Source of the DNA: Nocardioides flavescens
GTDB lineage: Bacteria > Actinomycetota > Actinomycetes > Propionibacteriales > Nocardioidaceae
Length of the DNA stretch: 64,000 bases
Assembly (NCBI RefSeq): GCF_009823805.1
Contig: NZ_WUEK01000004.1
Coordinates: 333,853-397,852 of the forward strand
Direction of reading: 5' to 3'
Both the position numbers and the translations under genes were made by a program. Every line of letters begins with the position of its first letter. Positions within the stretch are counted from its first letter, which is position 1. Shown here piece by piece: positions 46,446 through 54,626 of the stretch. Below the pieces are notes generated by a model, which did not search any database, was not told the origin of the DNA, and saw only the letters and a program-made list of their open reading frames with translations.

Positions 46446-47188
46446 GCTGCTCCTCGGTGGTGGGGGGCTGAGGCAGGGGCTGAGGCAGGGGCTGAGGCAG
46501 GGGCTGAGGCAGGGGCGAGCGAGGCCAGGGCGAGGCGGGCGCCCTCGAGCAGCCCCCGCCCCGAGCTGTGGCCGATGGCGGCCAGGTCACGGGTGCGGTC
46601 GGCCGCGTCGGGGGTGCCGAGTGCACGGACCCACGCGGCGAACGCCGGCACGACCTCGCCGTGCACCGCGCAGTCGAGCAGCGCGGCCGACAGGGCCGTG
46701 GTGCGCTGGGCGGCGGCGCGGACCCGGGCGTCGACCTCGGGGGTCGCCACGCCGGCGGCGCGGTGCACCGCGAGCCAGCCGCACAGCACGTCGTCGTCGT
46801 ACGGCGTCAGGCCGTCGCCGCGCCCGACCATCGCCTCGACGTCGGGAGCGGGCGCTGGGCGGGCCGGGAGCTCGAGCGGCAGGCGGAGGCGGGGGACCGA
46901 GGGGTCCTCGCGGCGACCGACGACGACGGGGACGTCGTCGAGGTGCAGCACGCCGCGGGCGACCCGGGCCGAGGAGACCGGCGGGAGCGTGTCGAGGCGG
47001 GTGTGCAGGGCGCACGGGACCCGGACGGCGCGGCGCCCGACCACGCCCACGCAGCCGCCTGGCTCGCCGGGGCGGTCGTGGAGCGCGACGTAGACCGCGT
47101 CGGGGCCGCGGTGGAGCACCGGCACGGCGCCGTCGGGTGCCGTGCTCAGGACCGCCGCCACGCGGGGGGGAGCGCTGGCGGGGATCAC
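46442..47188 (-). CDS. DUF2877 protein, AllH/YlbF-like carbamoyltransferase component
   Basis: The 248-residue protein has the DUF2877 block VGRGDGLTPYDDDVLCGWLA and the following helical part. Its E. coli relative YlbF (AllH) is the third subunit of oxamic transcarbamylase. The C-terminus is an Ala/Pro/Ser tail encoded by four perfect 12-base tandem repeats (46464-46511) that would lengthen or shorten the protein by four residues per unit. GTG 47188 is the start. It is the first gene of the minus-strand unit and is divergent from the PucR-type regulator at 47267. Confidence 0.83.
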   Translation of the reverse strand: MIPASAPPRVAAVLSTAPDGAVPVLHRGPDAVYVALHDRPGEPGGCVGVVGRRAVRVPCALHTRLDTLPPVSSARVARGVLHLDDVPVVVGRREDPSVPRLRLPLELPARPAPAPDVEAMVGRGDGLTPYDDDVLCGWLAVHRAAGVATPEVDARVRAAAQRTTALSAALLDCAVHGEVVPAFAAWVRALGTPDAADRTRDLAAIGHSSGRGLLEGARLALASLAPASAPASAPASAPASAPHHRGAA

Positions 47189-47223
47189 CCCGAGGACGCT
47201 AGCGGCCGGGTCTAGGGTTTGCC

Positions 47224-47235
47224 GATGTGCACATC
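47224..47235. promoter_or_regulatory. Candidate operator between DUF2877 and PucR genes
   Basis: GATGTGCACATC is a perfect 12-base palindrome lying between two divergent starts (47188 minus, 47267 plus). Flanks TTGCC and TGCCAA extend the partial symmetry. It is a reasonable site for the adjacent PucR-family regulator to control both itself and the DUF2877-FdrA-DUF1116 unit. Confidence 0.45.
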
Positions 47236-47266
47236 TGCCAACGACTCACCGTGAGGGGGCCAGAAC

Positions 47267-48532
47267 TTGCCGAAGCTGGATGAGGCGCAGGCCATCGCCG
47301 CGCTGGCCCGCATCGACGCCCTCCACACCGGGCTCACCCAGATCGCGCTCGAGGGCGGCGACCTGAGCGGCATCGCCGCCGAGGTCGGCCGGGTGCTCGA
47401 GGTGGGGGTGGCGTTCACCTCGACCGACGGTCGCGAGCGGGCCGGCGCGCTCGACGAGGCGACGCGCTCCGCGCTGTCGCTGAGCGACCTGCTCGACCCC
47501 ACCGGCCGGCTGCGCACCGAGCGGATGGGCGGCGGCGCCCCGGTGGTGCCCGACGGCGAGGCCCGTGCGCTGCGGGTGGCGGCCGGTGGCGCCGACCTGG
47601 CCCGCCTCGTCTGCGTGCGCACCGACGGTCCGCTCACCGACGACGACGTGCACGCCCTCGAGCGCGCGGCCGCGGTCGCCGCGCTGCTCATCACCCGCCA
47701 GGAGGCGGTGACGGCGGTCGAGAACAAGTACCAGGGCGACTTCCTGCGCGACCTGCTGCTGCGCCGCAGCGCGGACCCGGCGTACGTCGCCGAGCACGCC
47801 GAGACCTTCGGCTGGGACCTCGACCGCCCCCTGGTCGTGGTGGCCGCCGAGATCGACCCCGGCCGCGACGAGCCCGCCTCCAGCCTGGAGCGGCGTCAGT
47901 GGCAGGAGCGGTTCTCCGCCGCGTGGCGCCAGGTGAGCGCGACCCTGGGCGAGGGCATCGCCTCGGTCGACTTCTCCTCCGAGGTCGTGACCCTGCTGCC
48001 GGTCGCCCCGACCGACCTCGAGCCGCACCCGGGCCACGACCTCGTCCACCGCGCCGTCGTGGCGATCGCCGGCGACCGCGGCGGGGGGCGGCGGCCGTTC
48101 TCCGTCGGGGTCAGCCGGGTCGCCCGGTCGGTGGCCGAGCTGCCGGAGGCCTACGCCCAGGCCCGGCGGGCGCTCGAGGTGGGCTACCGCGTGAGCGGCA
48201 CCGGCTCGGCGACGTTCTTCGACCAGCTGGGGCTGCACCGGCTGATCGCGCTGATCCCCGACGAGCGCGAGCTGCGGGCCTTCGTGCGCGACGTGCTCGG
48301 CCCGCTGTCCGAGTCGACCAAGGAGGCGGCGCAGCTGCGCGAGACGCTGCAGGTGCTGCTCGACACCAACTTCAACCTCGCCGAGGCCGCTCGGGTGCAG
48401 TTCTTCCACTACAACACGATCCGCTACCGCCTCTCGAAGCTCGAGCGGCTCCTCGGCCCGCTGTCGGACGACCCGCACCTGCGCCTCAACGTTGCCGTCG
48501 CGTTGCGTGTGTATGACCTCGCCAACACATGA
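47267..48532 (+). CDS. PucR-family transcriptional regulator
   Basis: This 421-residue protein ends with the PucR-type HTH_30 domain: LLDTNFNLAEAARVQFFHYN then TIRYRLSKLERLLGP (about 365-405). The middle has a GGDEF-like/CdaR region (SVGVSRVARSVAELPEAYAQ, then ARRALEVGYR), and the first 150 residues resemble the PucR purine-catabolism sensory domain. PucR of B. subtilis controls uric acid and allantoin use. Start is TTG at 47267, rare, with GAGGGGGCC upstream. It is divergent from the carbamoyltransferase-type genes and precedes the permease; control of the whole island is likely but inferred. Confidence 0.87.
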   Translation: MPKLDEAQAIAALARIDALHTGLTQIALEGGDLSGIAAEVGRVLEVGVAFTSTDGRERAGALDEATRSALSLSDLLDPTGRLRTERMGGGAPVVPDGEARALRVAAGGADLARLVCVRTDGPLTDDDVHALERAAAVAALLITRQEAVTAVENKYQGDFLRDLLLRRSADPAYVAEHAETFGWDLDRPLVVVAAEIDPGRDEPASSLERRQWQERFSAAWRQVSATLGEGIASVDFSSEVVTLLPVAPTDLEPHPGHDLVHRAVVAIAGDRGGGRRPFSVGVSRVARSVAELPEAYAQARRALEVGYRVSGTGSATFFDQLGLHRLIALIPDERELRAFVRDVLGPLSESTKEAAQLRETLQVLLDTNFNLAEAARVQFFHYNTIRYRLSKLERLLGPLSDDPHLRLNVAVALRVYDLANT

Positions 48533-48646
48533 CACCGGGACCGGGCGTGCTTCGGCAGGTGTTGCTATGTAGGACGTGAGCCAGTTCTCACTAGGTTGAG
48601 CACTCTCGTGTCGCGGCACCGTGCCGCCCGCCCGAAGGGTGCATCC

Positions 48647-50020
48647 ATGTCAATGTTCAAGTGGGACGTCGTCGACCCGGCTCCCGGCGAGGCCGTAGCG
48701 CCGCACCAGCGGCTGCCGTGGGGCAAGACGATCGGCCTCGGAGCCCAGCACGTCGTCGCGATGTTCGGTGCGACGTTCGTCTTCCCGCTGGTGATGGGGC
48801 TCGACGCCAACCTCGCCATCATGTTCTCGGGCATCTGCACGATCCTGTTCCTGCTGGTCTGCAACAACAAGGTGCCGAGCTACCTCGGCACCAGCGCGTC
48901 GTTCGTGGCCGCCGTCGCGGCGATCCGGGCCCAGGGCGGCGACTCCGCCGACGTCACCGGCGCGATCCTGGTCGCGGGCCTCGTGCTGCTCGCCATCGGC
49001 GTCGTCGTGCACTTCGCCGGCGCGGGCCTGATCCACACCCTGCTGCCCCCGGCCGTCACCGGCGCCGTGGTCATGCTCATCGGCTTCAATCTCGCCCCGG
49101 TCGTCGCCGGCGTCTACTGGCCCCAGGACCAGTGGGTCGCGCTGCTGACCGCGGCGTTCCTCGTCGCGGCCTCCGTGCTGCTGCCGGGCTTCTTCTCGCG
49201 CATCGCGGTGGCCCTCGCGCTGGTCTTCGGCTACCTGATCTCGTGGCTCTTCGACGGGATCTTCGGCCCCATCACCTCCGTGCTCGGCGGGGCCACCGAG
49301 GCCACGTCGCACGACCGCGTCAGCTGGGCCGGCGTCGAGGCCGCCAACTGGATCGGGCTCCCGAGCGGCACCCTGGCCGACGGCGTCAGCGTCGTGCACG
49401 GCCCGAGCTTCTCCCTCAGCTTCATCCTGCTCGTGCTGCCCGGCGTCATCGCCCTGCTCGCCGAGAACACCGGTCACGTCAAGGCCGTCGCCGAGATGAC
49501 CGGCGACAACCTCGACCCCTACATGGGCCGAGCCATCGGCGCCGACGGTGCCGCCACCGCGCTCGCCTCGCTGTTCGGCGGCTCGCCGACCACGACGTAC
49601 GCCGAGAACATCGGCGTCATGAGCGCCACCAAGGTCTACTCGACCGCGGCCTACTACGTCGCCGCGATCGTCGCGATCCTGCTCGGCCTCTGCCCCAAGT
49701 TCGGCGCGATCGTCAACGCGACGCCGGGTGGGGTCCTGGGCGGCATCACAGTGGTGCTGTACGGGATGATCGGTCTGGTGGGCGCCAAGATCTGGGTCGA
49801 GAACCGCGTCGACTTCGGCAACCCCGTCAACATGGTCGGCCTCGCCGCCGGCATCATCGCGGGCATCGGCGGCGTGACCCTGAAGATCACCGACGACTTC
49901 GAGCTCGGCGGCATCGCCCTCGGCACGATCCTCGTCATCGTCTTCTTCCACATGGTCAACGTGCGCAACCGCACCAGCGACCCGCGCGACCCGTCCGGGC
50001 GGGTGACCAGAGCGCTGTGA
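48647..50020 (+). CDS. NCS2 nucleobase permease, UraA/RutG-like
   Basis: The 457-residue membrane protein has about 14 hydrophobic segments. GAQHVVAMFGATFVFPLVMG is the conserved QH motif of NCS2 helix 1; ALLAENTGHVKAVAEMTGDN carries the substrate Glu, and GGSPTTTYAENIGVMSATKV is the second substrate loop. These are closer to the uracil branch (UraA, RutG) than to the xanthine branch. The substrate may be a pyrimidine, purine or hydantoin-type ring. Start ATG 48647 (or 48653). Its stop overlaps the start of the FAD subunit gene, so transport and oxidation genes are co-expressed. Confidence 0.9.
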   Translation: MSMFKWDVVDPAPGEAVAPHQRLPWGKTIGLGAQHVVAMFGATFVFPLVMGLDANLAIMFSGICTILFLLVCNNKVPSYLGTSASFVAAVAAIRAQGGDSADVTGAILVAGLVLLAIGVVVHFAGAGLIHTLLPPAVTGAVVMLIGFNLAPVVAGVYWPQDQWVALLTAAFLVAASVLLPGFFSRIAVALALVFGYLISWLFDGIFGPITSVLGGATEATSHDRVSWAGVEAANWIGLPSGTLADGVSVVHGPSFSLSFILLVLPGVIALLAENTGHVKAVAEMTGDNLDPYMGRAIGADGAATALASLFGGSPTTTYAENIGVMSATKVYSTAAYYVAAIVAILLGLCPKFGAIVNATPGGVLGGITVVLYGMIGLVGAKIWVENRVDFGNPVNMVGLAAGIIAGIGGVTLKITDDFELGGIALGTILVIVFFHMVNVRNRTSDPRDPSGRVTRAL

Positions 50021-50856
50021 AGCCTGCACCGTTCGGCTACCTCCGGCCCGGGACGCTCGCCGAGGCGGTCGCGGCCCTGGCCGGGGACCCCGGCGCCAAG
50101 GTGCTCGCCGGTGGTCAGAGCCTGGTCCCGCTGCTCAACATGCGGCTCGCGGCCCCGACCACCCTGATCGACCTCAACGCACTGCCCGGCCTCGACGACG
50201 TCACCGTCGACGAGGCCGGGGTGCGGGTCGGGGCGCTCGCCCGCCACGCGGCGGTGCTCGCCTCGGTCGAGGCCCGACGCGTGCAGCCGCTGGTCGCGAT
50301 GGCGCTCTCGAACGTCGCGCACCCCACCATCCGCAACCGCGGCACCACCGTCGGCTCGCTCGTGCACGCCGACGCCGCCGCCGAGATGCCGGTCGTGCTC
50401 GTGCTCACCGGCGGCTCGCTCGAGGTCGAGGGACCCGCGGGCCGGCGTACGGTCGCGGCGAGCGAGCTGTTCGTCGGGCCGCTCGAGACCTCGCTGCACC
50501 ACGACGAGATCGCCGTCTCGGCGCACTTCCCGGCCTTGGCGCCGGGCGCCGGCGCGGCGTTCGAGGAGATCGCGCGCCGCCACGGCGACTACGCCCTCGT
50601 CGGTGCCGGCGCGATCGTCGACGGCGACTCCGTGCGCGTCGGCTTCCTGTCCGTCAGCGACCTGCCGACCGTCGTCGACCTCAGCGGAGTGGCCGAGGCC
50701 GACCTCGGCGAGGCGGCGCTCGCCGAGCTCGAGCCCGGCGACGACATCCACGCCAGCGCGGACTACCGCGCCCAGCTCGTCCGCGTCCTCACGCCCCGCG
50801 TCGTCGCCGCGGCCCGTGAGCACGCCGCACACCGACTCGGGAGGACACGTGGCTGA
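50017..50856 (+). CDS. Molybdenum hydroxylase FAD subunit (CoxM/XdhB-like)
   Basis: A 279-residue FAD-binding subunit. The FAD motifs are AKVLAGGQSLVPLLNMRLAA and NVAHPTIRNRGTTVGSLVHA followed by DAAAEMP. The C-terminal domain is a short CO-dehydrogenase-flavoprotein-like fold. It passes electrons from the iron-sulfur subunit to an acceptor. GTG 50017 overlaps the permease stop, and the end overlaps the [2Fe-2S] gene by eight bases. Gene order FAD, Fe-S, Mo is the standard CoxMSL-type order. Confidence 0.93.
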   Translation: MKPAPFGYLRPGTLAEAVAALAGDPGAKVLAGGQSLVPLLNMRLAAPTTLIDLNALPGLDDVTVDEAGVRVGALARHAAVLASVEARRVQPLVAMALSNVAHPTIRNRGTTVGSLVHADAAAEMPVVLVLTGGSLEVEGPAGRRTVAASELFVGPLETSLHHDEIAVSAHFPALAPGAGAAFEEIARRHGDYALVGAGAIVDGDSVRVGFLSVSDLPTVVDLSGVAEADLGEAALAELEPGDDIHASADYRAQLVRVLTPRVVAAAREHAAHRLGRTRG

Positions 50857-51490
50857 GGAGCTGCACCAGATCAGGCTTACCGTCAACGGCACGGCGCACG
50901 ACCTGCGGGTGCCGGCGCGGCGCCTGCTCTCCGACGCGCTGCGCCACGACCTCGCGCTCACCGGCACCCACGTCGGCTGCGAGCACGGCGTGTGCGGCGC
51001 CTGCACGGTGCTGCTCGACGGCGAGCCCGTGCGCGCCTGCCTGGTCTTCGCCGTCTCGGTGCAGGGCCAGGAGGTCACCACCGTCGAGGGGCTGACCCGC
51101 CCCGACGGCGCGCTCGGTCCGGTGCAGCAGGCCTTTGCCGAGTGCCACGGCCTGCAGTGCGGCTTCTGCACCCCCGGCTTCCTCACCACGATCACCGCGG
51201 GCATCCGCGACAACCCCGAGCCCACGCACGAGGAGGCCCGCGAGATGATCGCCGGCAACCTCTGCCGGTGCACGGGCTACCAGAACATCGTCAAGGCCGT
51301 CGAGCGCGCCGCTGTGCTGGCGCGCGAGGGCGGTCCCTCCGAGGGTGGTTTCGAGACAGGACTTCGTCCTTCCTCAACCACCGGGGACGCCTCGGTGGTT
51401 GAGGAGGTTGCGCAGCAACCGTCTCGAAACCACGGTGACGACGTGGTGGACCGCGAGGACGACGCCGCGACGACGGGGCTGGGCGCATGA
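50849..51490 (+). CDS. Molybdenum hydroxylase [2Fe-2S] subunit with repeat-derived tail
   Basis: The 213-residue protein has both iron-sulfur domains: GCEHGVCGACTVLLDGEPVRA followed by C (plant-type ferredoxin cluster) and QCGFCTPGFLTTITAG with NLCRCTGYQNIV (second cluster). These end by about residue 160, the normal family length. The remaining 53 residues (from about EGGPSEGGFETGLRPSSTTG on) are translated from a palindromic repeat (51344-51435) and are unlike any family member. The stop overlaps the next ATG. The tail may be harmless, or may alter complex assembly. Confidence 0.93.
   Translation: MAEELHQIRLTVNGTAHDLRVPARRLLSDALRHDLALTGTHVGCEHGVCGACTVLLDGEPVRACLVFAVSVQGQEVTTVEGLTRPDGALGPVQQAFAECHGLQCGFCTPGFLTTITAGIRDNPEPTHEEAREMIAGNLCRCTGYQNIVKAVERAAVLAREGGPSEGGFETGLRPSSTTGDASVVEEVAQQPSRNHGDDVVDREDDAATTGLGA
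51344..51435. repeat. Composite palindromic repeat, copy F, inside the [2Fe-2S] gene
   Basis: First unit GGTGGTTTCGAGACAGGAC, core GGAC/GTCC, ends CCTCAACCACC; an 11-base spacer; second unit GGTGGTTGAGGAGG with core GGTTGC/GCAACC ends CTCGAAACCAC. This is the only complete copy lying within an open reading frame. It keeps the frame and has no stop codon in the frame used. Confidence 0.9.
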
Positions 51491-53922
51491 CCACCAAGCT
51501 GATGGGCCAGCCGGTCCAGCGGGTCGAGGACCAGCGCTTCCTGCGCGGTCAGGGCCGCTACACCGACGACGTGCTGACCACCCCCGGCGACGACGCGGTG
51601 CTGCACGCCGCCGTGCTGCGCTCGCCGCACGCCCACGCGCGCATCGTCGACATCGACGTGAGCGAGGTCCTCGACGTCGAGGGCGTCCACGCGGTGTGGA
51701 CCTACGAGGACCTCGAAGGGCTCTCGCCCGCGATGGCCGCGCCGCTGCCGCTGCTCATCCCGCACCCGGCGCTGAGCCACGGCCGCACGCAGTACGCCCT
51801 GGCCAAGGACGAGGTCAACTACGTCGGCGAGGCCGTCGCGCTCGTCGTCGCCGACGACCGCTACGTCGCCGAGGACGCCGTCGGCCTGATCCGCGTCGAC
51901 TACGACATCCTCCCCGCCGTCGTCGGCGTCGAGGCCGCCCGCGAGGCGCGCCACCTGGTCCACGACGACGTGCCCGGCAACCGCGGCGCCCGGCTCGTGC
52001 AGGAGGTCGGCGACGCCCCCGCAGCCGTCGCCGCCGCCCCGCACCGGCTCGAGCTCGACCTCACCATCGAGCGCAGCGCCTGCATGCCGCTCGAGGGACG
52101 CGGCACCGTCGCGCGCTGGGACCCCGACACCGACCGGCTCCAGCTGTGGACCTCGACGCAGTCCTCCACCGGAGTGCGCGCGGCCGTCGCGGTCAAGCTC
52201 GGGCTCGCGCTCGGCCAGGTCGACGTCATCACCCCCGACGTGGGCGGCGGCTTCGGCGTCAAGATCGTCCACCCCTGGCCCGAGGAGCTGCTGGTCCCGC
52301 TGGCCGCCCGCGCCCTGGGCCGGCCGGTGAAGTTCACCGAGGACCGCCGCGAGCACTTCATCTCCTCCGCGCACGAGCGCGGCCAGGTGCAGCACGTCGA
52401 GGTCGGCTTCGACGACGAGGGTCGCGTGCTCGGCCTCGACGTGGAGTTCTGGCACGACCACGGCGCCTACACGCCCTACGGCCTGATCGTCCCGATCATC
52501 ACCTCGACCCAGCTGCTCGGGCCCTACAAGCCCGGCGCCTACCGGGTGGCGTTCGAGTCGCTCTACACCAACACCGTCATCGTCACGCCCTACCGCGGCG
52601 CCGGGCGCCCGCAGGGCTGCTTCGCCATGGAGCGCACGATGGACGCGATCGCCGACTACCTCGGCAAGGACCGCACCGAGGTGCGCGCCGCCAACTTCAT
52701 CCAGCCCGACGAGTTCCCCTACGACCACCAGATGGTCTTCCAGGACGGCCGGCCGCTGGTCTACGACTCCGGTGACTACCCCGCCATGCTGGAGAAGCTC
52801 AAGGCGCTGGTCGGCTGGGACGAGTTCCCGGCGTTCCAGGCCGAGATGGCGGCCGAGGGGCGCCAGGTCGGCATCGGCCTCGGGTGCTACGTCGAGGGCA
52901 CCGGCGTCGGTCCCTACGAAGGCGCCCACGTGCACGTCGAGACCTCCGGCAAGGTCAAGGTCGCCATCGGCCTCACCACCCAGGGCCAGGGCCACCAGAC
53001 GGTCTTCGCGCAGCTCGTCGCCGACGAGCTCGGCGTGAAGTTCGAGGACGTCGAGGTCGTCGCCGGCGACACCCGCCGGATGCCGTACGCCGTCGGCACC
53101 TTCGCCTCCCGGGCCGCGGTGATGAGCGGCTCGGCCGTGCACCTCGCGGCCAAGCGGGCCAAGGAGAAGGTGCTGCGCATCGCCGCCGACGCGCTCGAGG
53201 CCGACGAGGCCGACCTGCAGATCGTCGACGGGGTCGTGTCGGTCAAGGGTGCGCCCCCCGATGCAGTAGGCGCCTCGATCGACCTCGGGACCGTCTCGGT
53301 GCTGTCCAACCCGCTGCGCTACGCCTTCGACGAGGCGTCCAAGGCCGCCACGCAGTTCTCCGTCGGCGACCCCGGCAAGCCGCCGGTCGCCGAGGACGAC
53401 GAGCCCGGCCTGGAGGGCAAGGACTTCTACTCGCCCGACCGGGCGACGTTCGCGTCCGGGATGCACGCCGTGATCGTGGAGACCGACCCGCAGACCGCGG
53501 AGATCACGATCCTGAAGTACGCCGTCGTCCACGACTGCGGCACGGTCATCAACCCGATGATCGTCGAGGGCCAGATCCACGGGGGAGTGGCGCAGGGGAT
53601 CGGCGGCTCGCTCTACGAGCGGATGGCCTACGACTCCTCCGGGCAGCTGCTCAACGCCTCGTTCATGGACTTCCTCATGCCCTACGTCACCGAGGTCCCC
53701 GACGGCATCGCCATCGACCACCTCGAGACCCCCTCACCGCTCAACCCCCTCGGCATCAAGGGCGCCGGCGAGGCCGGGGTCATCCCGACCGCCGCGGCGT
53801 TCGCCGGCGCGATCGAGGACGCGGAGCGCCGTACGCGCACCGAGGCCTCGATCACCGCGATGCCCATCTCCCCTTCCGAGCTCTACGCCCTGCGACAGAC
53901 CCCCCGACAGGAACAGTCCTGA
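51487..53922 (+). CDS. Molybdenum hydroxylase large subunit (xanthine dehydrogenase family)
   Basis: The 811-residue subunit binds the molybdopterin-cytosine dinucleotide cofactor. DVGGGFGVKI is the conserved cofactor loop; TPYRGAGRPQGCF has the YRGAGR signature of form-II CoxL-like enzymes rather than the AYRCSFR of true CO dehydrogenase; LTTQGQGHQTVFAQLVADEL binds the pterin; and GIKGAGEAGVIPTAAA carries the catalytic Glu. It thus probably hydroxylates an N-heterocycle or aldehyde, not CO. The substrate is unknown. ATG overlaps the previous stop by four bases. Confidence 0.93.
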   Translation: MTTKLMGQPVQRVEDQRFLRGQGRYTDDVLTTPGDDAVLHAAVLRSPHAHARIVDIDVSEVLDVEGVHAVWTYEDLEGLSPAMAAPLPLLIPHPALSHGRTQYALAKDEVNYVGEAVALVVADDRYVAEDAVGLIRVDYDILPAVVGVEAAREARHLVHDDVPGNRGARLVQEVGDAPAAVAAAPHRLELDLTIERSACMPLEGRGTVARWDPDTDRLQLWTSTQSSTGVRAAVAVKLGLALGQVDVITPDVGGGFGVKIVHPWPEELLVPLAARALGRPVKFTEDRREHFISSAHERGQVQHVEVGFDDEGRVLGLDVEFWHDHGAYTPYGLIVPIITSTQLLGPYKPGAYRVAFESLYTNTVIVTPYRGAGRPQGCFAMERTMDAIADYLGKDRTEVRAANFIQPDEFPYDHQMVFQDGRPLVYDSGDYPAMLEKLKALVGWDEFPAFQAEMAAEGRQVGIGLGCYVEGTGVGPYEGAHVHVETSGKVKVAIGLTTQGQGHQTVFAQLVADELGVKFEDVEVVAGDTRRMPYAVGTFASRAAVMSGSAVHLAAKRAKEKVLRIAADALEADEADLQIVDGVVSVKGAPPDAVGASIDLGTVSVLSNPLRYAFDEASKAATQFSVGDPGKPPVAEDDEPGLEGKDFYSPDRATFASGMHAVIVETDPQTAEITILKYAVVHDCGTVINPMIVEGQIHGGVAQGIGGSLYERMAYDSSGQLLNASFMDFLMPYVTEVPDGIAIDHLETPSPLNPLGIKGAGEAGVIPTAAAFAGAIEDAERRTRTEASITAMPISPSELYALRQTPRQEQS

Positions 53923-54626
53923 TGAAGATCTCCGGCTCCAACACCGTGCCCTACCCCGTCGACCAAGTCTGGGACGCGCTCCTCGACCCCCGGGTGCTCG
54001 TCGCGACGATCCCCGGCTGCGAGAAGCTCGAGACCACCGGCGAGCACGCCTACGCCATGACCGTCACCGCCGGCGTCGCCTCGATCAAGGGCACCTACAA
54101 CGGCAGCTGCTCGCTCGGTGATCTGAAGGAGCGCGAGTCGCTCGTCATGAAGCTGAGCGGCGCCGGCGCGCCCGGCACCGTCGACGCGACCGTCGACGTG
54201 TCGTTCAGCGACCTCGGCGCCGAGGGCACCCAGATCTCCTACGAGGCCGACGCGACCGTCGGCGGCATGGTCGGCGGCGTCGGCCAGCGAATGCTCACTA
54301 GCGTCTCGAAGCGGATGGCCTCGGAGTTCTTCTCCAACGTCGCCCGCCAGATCGGCTCCCCGGCCGCGCCGAGCAACAGCAGCGCCGGCTCGCAGCTCAG
54401 CTCGACCGCGACCGGGCCGGTCGCGGCCGGAGCCGGCGCGGGGGAGACGAGCGGGACGCCGTCCGGTGCGTCCGCCGGCGGTGCCCAGACGTTCACGCCG
54501 CCCGCGCGCGCCGCGTCGGGCGCGGGCGTCGGCTCGGCCGACGACTTCGTCAAGGGCGTCGCCGTCGGCGCCGGTCTGGTGCTGCTCGGCGTCCTCGCGG
54601 GCTCGCTCGCGAGCCGTCGTCGATGA
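53922..54626 (+). CDS. CoxG-like SRPBCC protein with C-terminal membrane anchor
   Basis: The 234-residue protein has a SRPBCC/CoxG domain (about 1-145; MKISGSNTVPYPVDQVWDAL, PGCEKLETTG and VGGMVGGVGQRML). A Ser/Ala/Gly-rich linker (about 145-205) leads to a single hydrophobic helix (VKGVAVGAGLVLLGVLAGSL) and basic end. CoxG recruits or tethers molybdenum hydroxylases to the membrane so that electrons can enter the respiratory chain. It begins on the stop of the large-subunit gene and overlaps the amidase start, so all are one unit. Confidence 0.9.
   Translation: MKISGSNTVPYPVDQVWDALLDPRVLVATIPGCEKLETTGEHAYAMTVTAGVASIKGTYNGSCSLGDLKERESLVMKLSGAGAPGTVDATVDVSFSDLGAEGTQISYEADATVGGMVGGVGQRMLTSVSKRMASEFFSNVARQIGSPAAPSNSSAGSQLSSTATGPVAAGAGAGETSGTPSGASAGGAQTFTPPARAASGAGVGSADDFVKGVAVGAGLVLLGVLAGSLASRRR

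Noticed and set aside
51487..53922. Reading the large subunit as carbon monoxide dehydrogenase CoxL
   Set aside because: The active-site loop is YRGAGR (form II), not AYRCSFR, and CoxDEF genes are absent.
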